Part shown: positions 54,533 to 64,000 of the stretch, in pieces
Position numbering within the stretch: the stretch's first letter is position 1
Layout of the letters: every line of letters starts with the position of its first letter
Assembly (NCBI RefSeq): GCF_019052805.1
Contig: NZ_JAHQRJ010000001.1
Span: 2,108,001-2,172,000, forward strand
Direction: 5' to 3'
DNA: 64,000 nucleotides
DNA from: Noviherbaspirillum sp. L7-7A
GTDB lineage: Bacteria; Pseudomonadota; Gammaproteobacteria; Burkholderiales; Burkholderiaceae_D
Notes under the pieces: model-generated
What the model was told of the DNA's origin: nothing
Seen by the model: the letters and a program-made list of their open reading frames with translations, nothing else
Databases searched by the model: none
Position numbers and translations under genes: made by a program

Positions 54533-54676
54533 TCAGTCCTCCTGGGCGATCATGCGCAGCTGGGGATTGTGGTCAGGTACCGGCTCGTCGTCGGGAGCGG
54601 GAACCCCCGGAACCGGAATGGAATCGTCTTCCTCCATCGGTTCATGGTCCGGATGCGGCACAGGGGCTCGATGCAT
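54533..54676 (-). CDS. Small acidic Pro-rich unknown protein (47 aa)
   Basis: A 47-residue acidic, Pro-rich peptide (HPDHEPMEEDDSIPVPGVP…DNPQ-like). ATG 54676 is chosen; a longer frame begins at 54715. Its stop abuts the start of small gene B. Low complexity means the call is uncertain, but the tight arrangement supports a real leading gene of the pair. Confidence 0.45.
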   Translation of the reverse strand: MHRAPVPHPDHEPMEEDDSIPVPGVPAPDDEPVPDHNPQLRMIAQED

Positions 54677-54850
54677 GACGGTCTCCGCGCTGAAATGGAA
54701 CAAAAATGCTATCACGCATGCCTGGCGCGGCCTTGCGCCTGATCACGCGTGCCGGCATCCCCGCTTCCTGGCTCATCAAAAGTGCTCTGGCGTACCGACC
54801 CGCGCCATGCAGCGGCGCACAGTCGGGTTCGAAAGGCAAACGGGAAACAC

Positions 54851-55738
54851 ATGGTCAGGATGAAATTTTCGATCGTGCTGGCTTACGACATCGTCGACAG
54901 CAGCGCGGACTTTATTTTCAACATCGAGGCATCGCGCACCGCGCACCAGCACGTCGTCTCCGAGTCGCTGCACATCAGCCAGCCGCTACAGCCGGACAGC
55001 CACGTCGACCGCCGCCTCGGCGCCCGCCTGCTGCGCCTGAAGGCGGCCCGTGGGGCGCTCACGATACGCTATGACGCCGTGGTCGACATCGATCACCATC
55101 GCGCCATGCCGCAGGAACTGCAGGAAATGACCATCGCCGACCTGCCGCTGGAAGCCCTGCCCTATATCCTGCCCAGCCGCTACTGCCAGTCGGACCGGCT
55201 GCAGAAGTTCGCAACCGCCGAGTTTGGCGGCCTGCCGCGCGGCTACTCCAGGGTATGGGCGATCCAGCAGTGGGTGCGCAGCCATGTGAGCTTTCGCAGC
55301 GGCAGCTCCGACGGCAGCACGTCGGCAATGGATACCATCATCGAGCGCGGCGGCGTCTGCCGCGACTTTGCGCATCTGATGATCGCCTTGTGCCGCGCCC
55401 TCAACATCCCGGCGCGCTTCGTCTCCGGCATCGACTATGGCGCCGACCCGGCGCTCGGCCCCACCGACTTCCATGCCTATGTCGAGGTCATGCTTTCCGG
55501 GCGCTGGTACCTGTTCGACCCGAGCGGCGTCTCGGCACCGATGGGCCTGGTGCGCCTGGGAACCGGCCGCGACGCCGCCGATGCCGCCTTTGCCACCGTG
55601 TTCGGCATGGTGTATTCGCAGCCGCCGTTCATCCTGATCGAGGCGGTCACGGACGAGCATGGCCAGCTGGTCATGCCGCAGTACTCCGAGCATCTGCTGT
55701 CGACCATGGGCATGGAGCCGGCGCCGACAGCATCGTGA
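54851..55738 (+). CDS. Transglutaminase-like cysteine protease-fold protein (295 aa)
   Basis: A transglutaminase/protease-fold protein. The catalytic triad is visible: Cys in ERGGVCRDFAHLMIALCRAL (about 178), His in PTDFHAYVEVML (about 216) and Asp in WYLFDPSGVSAP (about 230). The N-terminal part resembles the bacterial transglutaminase N-domain (about 4-100). It may cleave or cross-link peptides, often seen near ATP-grasp/alpha-E genes elsewhere; none is visible here. An internal ATG at 54860 (KFSIVLAYD) is an equally good start. Confidence 0.85.
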   Translation: MVRMKFSIVLAYDIVDSSADFIFNIEASRTAHQHVVSESLHISQPLQPDSHVDRRLGARLLRLKAARGALTIRYDAVVDIDHHRAMPQELQEMTIADLPLEALPYILPSRYCQSDRLQKFATAEFGGLPRGYSRVWAIQQWVRSHVSFRSGSSDGSTSAMDTIIERGGVCRDFAHLMIALCRALNIPARFVSGIDYGADPALGPTDFHAYVEVMLSGRWYLFDPSGVSAPMGLVRLGTGRDAADAAFATVFGMVYSQPPFILIEAVTDEHGQLVMPQYSEHLLSTMGMEPAPTAS

Positions 55739-55755
55739 AGCAGGCGGCGAAGGCC

Positions 55756-56580
55756 CTACTGCGCGCCCGGCAGGGTGAAGGTCAGGTTGCCCCAGAAGCT
55801 GTCCCAGTCGGCATTCGCCGTGCCCTCGGCCGCCTGCATGTGAACCGCGCTGACCATCCATTCGCCGGCATACGGCAGGCTGAGGCCCACCTCGCCCTCT
55901 GCATCGGTGCGCGCCCGGATGATCAGCAGTTGCGACTGGTCCCGGTGCCGATGCCATCCCTTGACCAGCACGTCCGATAGCGGCTTGCCGTCGAAGGTCA
56001 GCTTCAGGCGCAGCGTGGCGCCGGGAGCGGCTGCGAACGGGTCCGACAGCGGTGTGATTTCCATGCGCTGCCCGGTGCGCAGCGCATAGGTGCCGTCCGG
56101 CACGGCGCCTGCGCGCAGCAGGGTTTTCACATGGCGCCGGTAGCGTTCACGGCCGGGCGTGGCGTCCTTGCCGGCCGCCTTGCGCTGCTCGATCACATGG
56201 TCCAGACCTTCGTCATGCAGGTAGGCGTGGAATTTATCAGCGGACAGGGAAAAGGTAATCGGCTGGCTGTCGAACGCAATCAGGCTGGTGCCGGCCGGGA
56301 TGGGCAAGGCCAGCGTGGGCAATGCAGTGCGGCGCGGCAGGCGCGTGGCCAGGTCAGTCACTGCGCCGGCGGCGTAATGCCGCAGGGCGGCCGTGCGTTC
56401 GTCGACGAAAGGCGTGAGCTCGCCATCGAAGTTCTCGCCGACCCGCAGCGTCACTTCGCTCACCCCGCCGGCGGCAGGCATGGACGGTCGGGCCTGCAGC
56501 CAGAACTCGTGTGCGGCGGCGGGCAAGGCGGCCAGGCAGCACAGCCCGGCGAACAGCATGGAAGACAGGCAGGAGCGCAT
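55756..56580 (-). CDS. Periplasmic DUF4198-family protein (274 aa)
   Basis: A signal peptide (SSMLFAGLCCLAALPAAA) is followed by AHEFWLQARPS, the typical N-terminus of DUF4198 proteins (CbiK/NikK-like, proposed to bind metal ions such as nickel or cobalt in the periplasm). His residues in the AHEFW motif and in KGWHRHRDQSQL are candidate ligands. The gene is convergent with the transglutaminase-like gene. No metal transporter is next to it, so the role is uncertain. Confidence 0.75.
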   Translation of the reverse strand: MRSCLSSMLFAGLCCLAALPAAAHEFWLQARPSMPAAGGVSEVTLRVGENFDGELTPFVDERTAALRHYAAGAVTDLATRLPRRTALPTLALPIPAGTSLIAFDSQPITFSLSADKFHAYLHDEGLDHVIEQRKAAGKDATPGRERYRRHVKTLLRAGAVPDGTYALRTGQRMEITPLSDPFAAAPGATLRLKLTFDGKPLSDVLVKGWHRHRDQSQLLIIRARTDAEGEVGLSLPYAGEWMVSAVHMQAAEGTANADWDSFWGNLTFTLPGAQ

Positions 56581-56702
56581 GGGCTGGGGGATCGGCAATT
56601 GGGGATCGGCATTGGCAGTGGATTGCCTGTCACTATCGCACAAGCGCCATCGTTGATCTTGCCTGCGGACAAAAGCGCACCCAGCTTTGAGGGACCGGAA
56701 AC

Positions 56703-56729
56703 AAAAACGCCCCGCAGCGCGGGGCGTTT
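56703..56729 (-). terminator. Terminator downstream of gapA
   Basis: On the minus strand AAACGCCCCGC pairs with GCGGGGCGTTT around a 3-nt loop and continues in T's. It lies 22 nt past the gapA stop. Confidence 0.8.
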
Positions 56730-56750
56730 CTTCACCGGAAAGACCGAAGA

Positions 56751-57761
56751 TTACTTCGCGTTCATCAATGCAACCGTGGTATCGAGCATGCGGTTGGAGA
56801 AGCCCCACTCGTTGTCATACCAGGAAGACACCTTCACCAGACGGCCGGACACCTTGGTCAGGGTGGCGTCGAAGTTGGACGATGCCGGATTGTGGTTGAA
56901 GTCGACCGACACCAGCGGCTCGGTGTTGTAGGTCAGGATGCCTTTCAGCGCGCCTTCCGATGCTTCCTTCATGATGCTGTTGATTTCATCGACGGTGGTG
57001 TCGCGCTTGGCGATGAAGGACAGGTCGACGATGGAGACGTTGATGGTCGGGACGCGGATCGCGTAGCCGTCCAGCTTGCCGTTCAGTTCCGGCAGCACCA
57101 GGCCGACCGCGGCGGCGGCGCCGGTCTTGGTCGGGATCATGCTCTGGGTCGCGGAACGGGCGCGGCGCAGGTCTTCATGCATCACGTCGGTCAGCACCTG
57201 GTCGTTGGTGTAGGCATGCACCGTGGTCATCAGGCCGTTTTCCAGGCCGATCTTGTCGTTCAGCGGCTGGACCAGCGGCGCCAGGCAGTTGGTGGTGCAG
57301 GATGCGTTGGAAATCACGGTGTCGGAAGCCTTCAGCACCGAGTGGTTCACGCCGTACACGATGGTGGCGTCGACATCCTTGCCGCCCGGCGCGGAGATGA
57401 TCACCTTCTTGGCGCCGCCCTTCAGGTGGGCCGATGCCTTTTCCTTGGTGGTGAAGAAGCCGGTGCACTCCAGCACCACGTCTACGCCCAGCTCGCCCCA
57501 TGGGATCTCGGCCGGATTGCGCTGCGCGAACACGCGGATGCGGTCGCCATTGACGACCATGAAGTCGCCATCGACTTCCACGGTGCCGGGGAACTTGCCG
57601 TGCGCGGTGTCGTAGCGGGTCAGGTGCGCATTCGACTTGGCATCGCCCAGGTCGTTGATGGCGACGATCTGGATGTCGTTCTTCTTACCGCCTTCATAGT
57701 GAGCGCGCAGCACATTGCGGCCGATACGGCCATAGCCGTTGATTGCAACCTTGATCGTCAT
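56751..57761 (-). CDS. gapA: Glyceraldehyde-3-phosphate dehydrogenase
   Basis: A 336-aa NAD-dependent enzyme. The N-terminal Rossmann motif is [17 protein letters not shown], and the catalytic Cys lies in [15 protein letters not shown] (about 157). The start ATG 57761 is preferred to an in-frame ATG 27 nt upstream because of the family sequence [10 protein letters not shown]. It directly follows tkt on the same strand with a gap of 104 nt, the common tkt-gap pairing of carbon metabolism. Confidence 0.95.
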   Translation of the reverse strand: MTIKVAINGYGRIGRNVLRAHYEGGKKNDIQIVAINDLGDAKSNAHLTRYDTAHGKFPGTVEVDGDFMVVNGDRIRVFAQRNPAEIPWGELGVDVVLECTGFFTTKEKASAHLKGGAKKVIISAPGGKDVDATIVYGVNHSVLKASDTVISNASCTTNCLAPLVQPLNDKIGLENGLMTTVHAYTNDQVLTDVMHEDLRRARSATQSMIPTKTGAAAAVGLVLPELNGKLDGYAIRVPTINVSIVDLSFIAKRDTTVDEINSIMKEASEGALKGILTYNTEPLVSVDFNHNPASSNFDATLTKVSGRLVKVSSWYDNEWGFSNRMLDTTVALMNAK

Positions 57762-57865
57762 TTCTACTCTCCAAACATAGTTAAGCAAACCGAATTCGTG
57801 ACCTGGCGTCGTGACGCCGTCTCATGGCTTCCTGAAGTCGCCACGCAGGCCAGCCGGCGCAGGAC

Positions 57866-59860
57866 TCAGGCCAGCACCATCTTCACCGCGTCCGCCACCT
57901 TTTCCGGGGTGAAGCCGAAGTGCTTGAACAGCACGCCAGCCGGGGCGGACTCGCCAAATGTGTCAATTCCGACAACAGCGCCTTCGAGGCCGACATACTT
58001 GTACCAGAAGTCGGAGACGCCGGCTTCGACAGCAACACGAGGTATGCCTTTGGTCAACACGCTGGCCTTGTAGGCGGCGTCCTGGCGGTCGAAGACATCC
58101 GTGCAGGGCATGGAGACCACGCGCACCGCAACGCCCTGCTGGGCCAGCGCGTCGGCGGCCTTGATTGCCAGCTCCACCTCGGAGCCGGTGGCGATGATGA
58201 TGGCTTTCGCGTCCGGCGCGTCGCGCAGCACATAGCCGCCGCGGGCGATGTCGGCGACCTGGCCTTCATTGCGCTGCATGAACGGCAGGTTCTGGCGCGA
58301 GAAGATCAGGGTGGACGGACCGTTCTTGCGGCGCACCGACTCGGCCCATGCCACCGCCGATTCCACGGTGTCGCACGGGCGCCAGTTGTCCAGGTTGGGG
58401 ATCAGGCGCAGGCTGGAGATATGCTCGACCGACTGGTGGGTCGGGCCGTCTTCGCCCAGGCCGATGGAGTCGTGGGTGAAGACGAACAGCGTGCGGATCT
58501 TCATCAGCGCGGCCATGCGCAATGCATTGCGGCTGTAGTCCGAGAAGGTCAGGAAGGTCGCGCCGAACGGGATGAAGCCGCCATGCAGCGTGATGCCGTT
58601 CATGATGGCGCTCATGCCAAACTCGCGCACGCCGTAGTTGATGTGGTTGCCCGGCTGGTTATAGCGCACCGGCACCGATTCCTTCCAGTTGGTCAGGTTG
58701 GAGCCGGTCAGGTCGGCCGAGCCGCCCAGGAATTCCGGCAGCACCTGCGCCAGCGCCTGGATCGCATTCTGGCTGGCCTTGCGGGTGGCGATGGTTTCCT
58801 GCTTCTCGACGCAGCTGGCGATGTAATTGCGCACGGTCTCGTCGAAGCCGGCCGGCAGTTCGCCCTTCATGCGGCGCTGCAGTTCGGCCGCTTCCTGCGG
58901 ATATTTTTCCCGGTACAGGCCGAACAGGTTGTTCCAGTCGCCCTCGACGCGGGCGCCGCTCTCACGGGCATCCCAATCGGCATAGACATCGGCCGGAATC
59001 TCGAAGGGCTGATCGGACCAGCCCAGCGCTTCGCGGGTCAGGGCGATTTCCTTGTCGCCCAGCGCGGCGCCGTGCACCTTGTCGCTGCCCTGCAGCGTCG
59101 GCGCGCCCTTGCCGATCACGGTGCGGCAGCAGATCAGGGTCGGCTTGCCGGCGTCGCGCGCCTGGCGGATCGCCGCGTCGACCGCGTCCACGTCATGGCC
59201 GTCGACGGCGCGGATTACATTCCAGCCATAGGCTTCGAAGCGCTTGGGCGTGTCGTCGGTAAACCAGCCTTCCACCTTGCCGTCGATCGAGATGCCGTTG
59301 TCGTCGTACAGCACCACCAGCTTGGACAGGCCCAGGGTGCCGGCCAGCGAGCAGGCTTCGTGGGAAATGCCTTCCATCAGGCAGCCGTCGCCGGCGAACA
59401 CATAGGTGTGATGGTCGATGATGTCCAGGCCCGGACGGTTGAAGTGCGCCGCCAAGAGCTTCTCGGCCAGCGCCATGCCGACTGCATTGGTAATGCCCTG
59501 GCCCAGCGGGCCGGTGCTGGTTTCCACGCCCGGCGTGATCTCGTATTCCGGATGGCCCGGCGTCTTCGAATGCAACTGGCGGAAGTTGCGGATCTCGTCC
59601 ATAGCCAGTTCATGGCCGGTCAGGTGCAGCAGCGCATACAGCAGCATCGAGCCGTGGCCATTGGACAGCACGAAGCGGTCGCGGTTGATCCAGCGCGGAT
59701 TGGCCGGGTTGTGGCGATAGTGTCGCGCCCACAATGCGACCGCGATCTCGGCCATGCCCATTGGCATGCCGGGATGGCCGGAGTTGGCTTTTTGAACGGC
59801 ATCCATTGCCAGCGCGCGAATTGCATTGGCCATTCTGTTGGTGGAAGGGGTGGAAGTCAT
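57866..59860 (-). CDS. tkt: Transketolase
   Basis: The thiamine-diphosphate transketolase (664 aa) transfers two-carbon units between sugar phosphates in the pentose phosphate pathway. The N-terminal [24 protein letters not shown], ThDP motif [16 protein letters not shown] (about 155), [11 protein letters not shown] (about 470) and [11 protein letters not shown] (C-terminal domain) are visible. ATG 59860 ([12 protein letters not shown]) is the best start; longer frames add no family sequence. Confidence 0.96.
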   Translation of the reverse strand: MTSTPSTNRMANAIRALAMDAVQKANSGHPGMPMGMAEIAVALWARHYRHNPANPRWINRDRFVLSNGHGSMLLYALLHLTGHELAMDEIRNFRQLHSKTPGHPEYEITPGVETSTGPLGQGITNAVGMALAEKLLAAHFNRPGLDIIDHHTYVFAGDGCLMEGISHEACSLAGTLGLSKLVVLYDDNGISIDGKVEGWFTDDTPKRFEAYGWNVIRAVDGHDVDAVDAAIRQARDAGKPTLICCRTVIGKGAPTLQGSDKVHGAALGDKEIALTREALGWSDQPFEIPADVYADWDARESGARVEGDWNNLFGLYREKYPQEAAELQRRMKGELPAGFDETVRNYIASCVEKQETIATRKASQNAIQALAQVLPEFLGGSADLTGSNLTNWKESVPVRYNQPGNHINYGVREFGMSAIMNGITLHGGFIPFGATFLTFSDYSRNALRMAALMKIRTLFVFTHDSIGLGEDGPTHQSVEHISSLRLIPNLDNWRPCDTVESAVAWAESVRRKNGPSTLIFSRQNLPFMQRNEGQVADIARGGYVLRDAPDAKAIIIATGSEVELAIKAADALAQQGVAVRVVSMPCTDVFDRQDAAYKASVLTKGIPRVAVEAGVSDFWYKYVGLEGAVVGIDTFGESAPAGVLFKHFGFTPEKVADAVKMVLA

Positions 59861-60097
59861 GATGGATTCGGGTAGTGGACGAGACGCGGAGGCGGTTTGG
59901 GACATTACTGCAGGCATTGCTGCAAAGCCGCACATTCTAGCAGACTGCCGGGCGTTAATCGTAGTTCCCAGCTGTTGCCAGCACGACAAGCACCGATGTC
60001 GCTCAATACCAAACCGGACGGCACAGGCCGCCGACCGGCTTGATGACAGGACACCCGGCCTGGCCTAAAATCAGCCGCCCACCCTAACGGATCAACC

Positions 60098-60823
60098 ATG
60101 CCCCGCTTCTACTTTCCCGATGCCCTGACCGAAGGCGCCATCGTCGCCCTGCCCGATCATGTCGCGCATCATCTGCATGTGCTGCGGCTGGCGCCGGGCG
60201 ACCGGATCACCCTGTTCAACGGCCAGGGCGGCGAATACCACGCCACCCTGGAAAACCTGGACCGCAGGCGGGCGCAGGTGGAAATCAAGCTGTTTTCGCC
60301 GCAGGAAGCGGAACTGCCGTATGCAGTCACCCTGGCCCAGGCGCTGCCCGAGGGCAGCAAGATGGACTGGATCATCGAAAAGGCGGTGGAACTGGGCGCC
60401 ACCGCGCTGCAGCCGCTGGCCGCGCAGCGCTGCGTGGTGCGGCTCTCCGCCGACCGGGCGGCAAAAAAGACGGCGCACTGGCAAGGCATCATCACCGCCG
60501 CCGCCGAGCAGTGCGGCCGCAACCGGCTGCCGCACCTGGCCGAGGTCGGCGACTTTGGCGCCTGGATCGGCCAGCATGACCTGCACAAGCGCATCCTGCT
60601 GTCGCCGCGCGCCGAACAGCCGCTGTCGGACTGGGCGCGCCACCATCCGCCGCAGGCGGTGACGCTGATGGTCGGCCCGGAAGGCGGCTTTTCCGACGCC
60701 GAGGAAAAGGCCGCGCTCGACCATGGCGCGCTCGCCCTGGGCATGGGTCCGCGGGTGTTGCGTACCGAGACCGCTGGCCTTGCCGCGCTGGCGGCGCTGA
60801 ACGCAGTCTGGGGCGCGATCTAA
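60098..60823 (+). CDS. rsmE: 16S rRNA (uracil-1498-N3)-methyltransferase
   Basis: A 241-aa SPOUT-class methyltransferase acting on 30S subunits. The N-terminal PUA-like part (about 1-72, PRFYFPDALTEGAIVALPDHVAHHLHVLR split) precedes the knotted domain with LMVGPEGGFSDAEE (about 190) and LGMGPRVLRTETAGLAAL (about 212), the SAM-binding signature. It is followed 13 nt later by the mtfA-like gene. Confidence 0.93.
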   Translation: MPRFYFPDALTEGAIVALPDHVAHHLHVLRLAPGDRITLFNGQGGEYHATLENLDRRRAQVEIKLFSPQEAELPYAVTLAQALPEGSKMDWIIEKAVELGATALQPLAAQRCVVRLSADRAAKKTAHWQGIITAAAEQCGRNRLPHLAEVGDFGAWIGQHDLHKRILLSPRAEQPLSDWARHHPPQAVTLMVGPEGGFSDAEEKAALDHGALALGMGPRVLRTETAGLAALAALNAVWGAI

Positions 60824-60836
60824 TGCGGCAACCATC

Positions 60837-61667
60837 GTGAAGCTGCTCAACCGCCTGTTCCGCCGCGCCGTGCCGGAGATCGATGAAGCGCAATGGCAGC
60901 AGGCGGTGCAGGGCATGCCTTTCCTGCATCGACTCGATGCAGGCGAACTGGCGCGCCTGAAATCCCTGGCGGCGCGCTTCCTCGACACCCACGCCGTCAG
61001 CGGCGCCGGCGGCTTCGAGGTCGGCGATGAGGTGGCGCTGCGCATTGCCGCCCAGGCCTGCCTGCCGGTGCTCAACCTGACCCTGGACCTTTATGACGAC
61101 ATGGCCGGCGTGATCGTCTATCCCGCCGCCTTCGTGGTGCGCCACAGCGAGGTCGACGAAGCCGGCGTGGTGCATGAATGGGAATCAGCCATGGCCGGCG
61201 AGGCGCTGGATGCCGGCGGCGCCGTGGTGCTGTCCTGGGAAGATGCGCAGGAAGACCATCTGTGGGACGACGGCGGCAATCTGGTGATCCATGAATTCGT
61301 GCACAAGATCGACATGGGCAGCGGCGGCGCCAACGGCTGCCCGCCGTTTCTTGCGCAGTTCCATGCGGGCATCGACCCGGCGCACTGGAAAGCTGCCTTT
61401 TCTGCTGCCTATGACGACTTCTGCGCCCGGGTCGACGCGCTGGAACGCCAGCTGCCGCCTGATTTCGACGACGAAAACGAAGATCACCTGGACCTGTACG
61501 CCGAACTTGCGCAATCGTTGCCGATGGACCCCTACGGCAGCGAGGCGCCGGCGGAATTCTTCGCGGTTGCTTCCGAGGCATTTTTCGCAAGACCCGCGCC
61601 GCTGCGGCGCGTCTACCCGCAAGTGTTTGAATTGCTTGAAAAATATTACCGCCAGCGCATGCCATGA
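60837..61667 (+). CDS. mtfA: MtfA-like zinc peptidase (M90 family), 276 aa
   Basis: A zinc aminopeptidase-like protein with the metal motif LVIHEFVHKIDMGSGG (HExxH, about residue 150), the same pattern as E. coli MtfA, which binds the glucose regulator Mlc. The protein starts with GTG (KLLNRLFRRAVPEID). The C-terminal part, EAFFARPAPLRRVYPQVFELL, is typical. A role in sugar-uptake regulation is only suggested by homology. Confidence 0.85.
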   Translation: MKLLNRLFRRAVPEIDEAQWQQAVQGMPFLHRLDAGELARLKSLAARFLDTHAVSGAGGFEVGDEVALRIAAQACLPVLNLTLDLYDDMAGVIVYPAAFVVRHSEVDEAGVVHEWESAMAGEALDAGGAVVLSWEDAQEDHLWDDGGNLVIHEFVHKIDMGSGGANGCPPFLAQFHAGIDPAHWKAAFSAAYDDFCARVDALERQLPPDFDDENEDHLDLYAELAQSLPMDPYGSEAPAEFFAVASEAFFARPAPLRRVYPQVFELLEKYYRQRMP

Positions 61668-61713
61668 AAAGTCCTGTACGGGCGCCTGATACGGAAAGGC
61701 AAAGGTTTGCCCG

Positions 61714-61719
61714 TATAAT
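61714..61719 (+). promoter_or_regulatory. -10 box TATAAT upstream of ribF
   Basis: A perfect TATAAT in CCCGTATAATCCAAGG lies 40 nt before the ribF ATG. No convincing -35 is seen 17 nt upstream, so it may be an extended -10 type. Confidence 0.5.
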
Positions 61720-61758
61720 CCAAGGTTTTTCGACCGACTCCCGACCCGGCTTCTCCCC

Positions 61759-62736
61759 ATGAAGGTATTTCGCGGACTTCCCAATGCCGAATCGCGCGCG
61801 CCCTGCGCGCTTACCATCGGCAACTTCGACGGCGTGCATCGCGGCCACCAGGCCCTGCTGGCGCGTCTGCGCGAAGCGGCGGACCTGCGCAACCTGGAAA
61901 CTGCGGTGATGACGTTCGAACCGCATCCACGGGAATATTTCGCCCAGCGCGCCGGCGACCTGTCCAAGGCGCCGACCCGCATCGCCAGCCTGCGCGACAA
62001 GCTGCAGTCGCTGGCCAATGCCGGCGTCGACCGGGTCATCGTCGAACACTTCAATGCGCATTTCGCGGCGCTGACGCCCGATGAGTTCGTCAGCCGCGTG
62101 CTGGTCGAGGGCCTGCATGTGAAATGGCTGATCGTCGGCGAAGACTTTTGCTACGGTGCGCGCCGCGCCGGCAACATGGCCACGCTGATGGAAGCCGGCC
62201 GCCGCCATGGCTTCGAGGTCGAGGCGCTGCCCACCGTGAGCAATGACGGCAGCCGCATCTCTTCCTCGGCCATCCGCGCAGCGCTGGCCGCGGCCGACTT
62301 CGACCATGCGCGCCAGCTGCTCGGCCATGGCTACACCGTGTCCGGCCATGTGATCCACGGCCAGAAACTGGGCCGCACCCTGGGCTTTCCGACGCTGAAC
62401 CTGCGCATCGCCCATCGCCGCCCCGCCCTGTCGGGCATTTTCGTGGTGCAGGTGCACGGCCTGGCGCCGCAGCCGCTGCCGGCCGTGGCCAGCCTGGGCG
62501 TGCGCCCGACTGTGGACGACAGCGGCCGGGTGCTGCTGGAAACCCATCTCTTCGACTACAACCAGCAGTGCTACGGCAAGCTGATCCGGGTCGAATTCCT
62601 GGCCAAGCTGCGCGACGAAGAGAAATACGACGGCCTGGCGGCGCTGACCGCCGCCATCCGCAACGATGAAGAACAAGCCCGCGCCTGGTTCCGCCAGCAC
62701 AACAGCGGCGCCGTGTCCGCCACCGACCGAATTTGA
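61759..62736 (+). CDS. ribF: Riboflavin kinase / FMN adenylyltransferase
   Basis: A bifunctional enzyme (325 aa) making FMN and FAD. The N-terminal FAD synthetase domain has [17 protein letters not shown] (about 20) and [17 protein letters not shown] (about 172). The C-terminal flavokinase domain has [24 protein letters not shown] (split, about 192) and [11 protein letters not shown] (about 250). The order ribF-ileS is conserved in many Proteobacteria, usually followed by lspA. Confidence 0.95.
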   Translation: MKVFRGLPNAESRAPCALTIGNFDGVHRGHQALLARLREAADLRNLETAVMTFEPHPREYFAQRAGDLSKAPTRIASLRDKLQSLANAGVDRVIVEHFNAHFAALTPDEFVSRVLVEGLHVKWLIVGEDFCYGARRAGNMATLMEAGRRHGFEVEALPTVSNDGSRISSSAIRAALAAADFDHARQLLGHGYTVSGHVIHGQKLGRTLGFPTLNLRIAHRRPALSGIFVVQVHGLAPQPLPAVASLGVRPTVDDSGRVLLETHLFDYNQQCYGKLIRVEFLAKLRDEEKYDGLAALTAAIRNDEEQARAWFRQHNSGAVSATDRI

Positions 62737-62824
62737 CGCTGCCCAAGAGCGCCGTACCCGATTGCGCCTGGCGGCCACGCCACCGGGCATACCGACAAGT
62801 CACCGATTCCAGCAAAGCCATTCC

Positions 62825-64000
62825 ATGTCAGACAACAAGCCCAGCAAACCAGCCAGCAAGCCGCAAAGCCGTTATCCGGTCAACATGCCCGAGACGCCCT
62901 TCCCGATGCGCGGCGACCTCGCCAAGCGCGAACCCCAGTGGGTCAAGCAGTGGCAGGAGCGCAAGGTCTACGAAAAGATCCGGGAAGCGTCGAAACAGCG
63001 CGAGAAGTTCATCCTGCATGACGGCCCGCCCTATGCCAACGGCGACATCCACATCGGCCACGCGGTCAACAAGATCCTGAAGGACATGATCGTCAAGTCG
63101 CGCCAGCTGGCCGGCTTCGACGCGCAGTACGTGCCGGGCTGGGACTGCCACGGCATGCCGATCGAGATCCAGATCGAGAAGCAGTATGGCAAGGGCCTGC
63201 CCACCGCCGAAGTGCTGGCCAAGTCGCGCGCCTATGCAGCCGAGCAGATCGAGCGCCAGAAGAAGGACTTCATCCGCCTGGGCGTGCTGGGCGAATGGGA
63301 CAACCCCTACAAGACCATGAACTTCAGCAATGAGGCCGACGAGATCCGCGCGCTCGGCGCCATCCTGGAAAAGGGTTATGTGTACCGTGGCCTGAAGCCG
63401 GTGAACTGGTGCTTCGACTGCGGATCGGCGCTGGCCGAGGCGGAAGTCGAATACCAGGACAAGCGCGACCCGGCCATCGATGTCGGCTTCGCCTTCGCCC
63501 AGCACGACCGCCTCGCCACCGCCTTCAACCTGTCGGCCCTGCCGACCGACAAGGGCTATGCGGTGATCTGGACCACCACGCCCTGGACCATCCCGGCCAA
63601 CCAGGCGCTGAACGTGCATCCGGAATTCAGCTATGCCCTGGTGCAGACCGAGCGCAACGGCGAGCCGCTGCTGCTGCTCCTGGCCGCCGACCTGGTCGAC
63701 GACTGCCTGGCGCGCTACGGCCTGTCCGGCCGCGTGATCGCCACCTGCGCCGGGGCGGCGCTGTCGGGCATCGCCTTCCGCCATCCGCTGGCCACGGCCG
63801 ACGCCGGCTACGACCGGCTCTCGCCCATCTATCTCGGCGACTATGTGACCCTGGACGCCGGCACCGGCATCGTCCACTCCTCGCCCGCCTATGGCGTCGA
63901 CGACTTCCTGTCCTGCAAGGCGCATGGCATGAAGGACGACGACATCATCAACCCGGTGATGGGCGACGGCCGCTACGCTTCCTGGCTGCCGCTGTTCGGC
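62825..64000 (+). CDS. ileS: Isoleucyl-tRNA synthetase, N-terminal part (cut at right edge)
   Basis: The first 392 codons of a class I aminoacyl-tRNA synthetase (full enzymes are about 930-950 aa) that charges tRNA-Ile. After a basic N-terminal extension ([16 protein letters not shown]), typical sequence begins at [17 protein letters not shown]. The HIGH motif is in [15 protein letters not shown] (about 78), and [19 protein letters not shown] and [14 protein letters not shown] belong to the editing/CP1 region. The KMSKS motif lies beyond the window. The start ATG is 88 nt past ribF. Confidence 0.96.
   Translation, partial: MSDNKPSKPASKPQSRYPVNMPETPFPMRGDLAKREPQWVKQWQERKVYEKIREASKQREKFILHDGPPYANGDIHIGHAVNKILKDMIVKSRQLAGFDAQYVPGWDCHGMPIEIQIEKQYGKGLPTAEVLAKSRAYAAEQIERQKKDFIRLGVLGEWDNPYKTMNFSNEADEIRALGAILEKGYVYRGLKPVNWCFDCGSALAEAEVEYQDKRDPAIDVGFAFAQHDRLATAFNLSALPTDKGYAVIWTTTPWTIPANQALNVHPEFSYALVQTERNGEPLLLLLAADLVDDCLARYGLSGRVIATCAGAALSGIAFRHPLATADAGYDRLSPIYLGDYVTLDAGTGIVHSSPAYGVDDFLSCKAHGMKDDDIINPVMGDGRYASWLPLFG

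Overview
The window is GC-rich chromosomal DNA, tightly packed with genes. It looks like a member of the Burkholderiales (Betaproteobacteria), most likely Oxalobacteraceae. This rests on the gene order ilvD / LysR gene / lgt, on a holC followed by a Pro/Ala-rich partner, on the zapB-like / zapA / 6S RNA order, on a proteasome-like (HslV/BPH-type) gene inside the pyruvate dehydrogenase operon, and on a type B L31. The genus assignment is inference. No CRISPR array, tRNA or rRNA gene was seen.

Region 1 (1-4245) is a nest of mobile DNA at one CTAA target that overlaps the stop codon of the gene entering from the left. A 140-bp MITE-like element, a decayed IS5-family element and two identical, inverted 1449-bp insertion sequences are stacked there. 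Region 2 (4246-11793) holds a periplasmic PaoABC-type molybdenum aldehyde oxidoreductase operon, a lipoprotein hydrolase, an NAD-dependent epimerase-like gene and a ferredoxin-type flavin reductase. Region 3 (11820-14398) is an acetylornithine-type aminotransferase whose promoter is separated from its start codon by a strong intrinsic terminator (a probable attenuator), followed by an intact IS5-family element.

Region 4 (14561-21730) is the pyruvate dehydrogenase operon on the minus strand: aceE, a hairpin with a T-run, aceF, the proteasome-like gene, then an lpdA with two lipoyl domains. Region 5 (21806-32160) runs folD, prlC, a glutaredoxin-like secreted protein, holC and its partner, dadA with a convergent Lrp-type regulator, two tandem amino-acid substrate-binding proteins, a small cytochrome c and a small Trp-rich protein. 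Region 6 (32260-39361) has hairpin repeats, ilvD with a divergent LysR gene, lgt, a malonyl-CoA synthetase-like enzyme, a GH64 beta-1,3-glucanase-like protein and an EVE-domain protein.

Region 7 (39411-48354), on the minus strand, has 6S RNA, zapA, a ZapB-like coiled coil, a DUF2334 deacetylase-like protein paired with a GT4 glycosyltransferase, and the AddA/AddB helicase-nuclease. Region 8 (48624-64000) holds trxA, rho, rpmE2, an ArnT-like glycosyltransferase overlapping a MATE exporter, three small unknown genes, a transglutaminase-like protein, a DUF4198 protein, gapA and tkt, then rsmE, mtfA, ribF and the start of ileS, which runs off the right edge.

The points most worth a second look are the aminotransferase leader/attenuator with an Arg-Arg-Arg mini-ORF, the HslV-like gene between E2 and E3 of pyruvate dehydrogenase, the three small unknown genes at 53974-54676, and the repeated insertions at a single stop codon.
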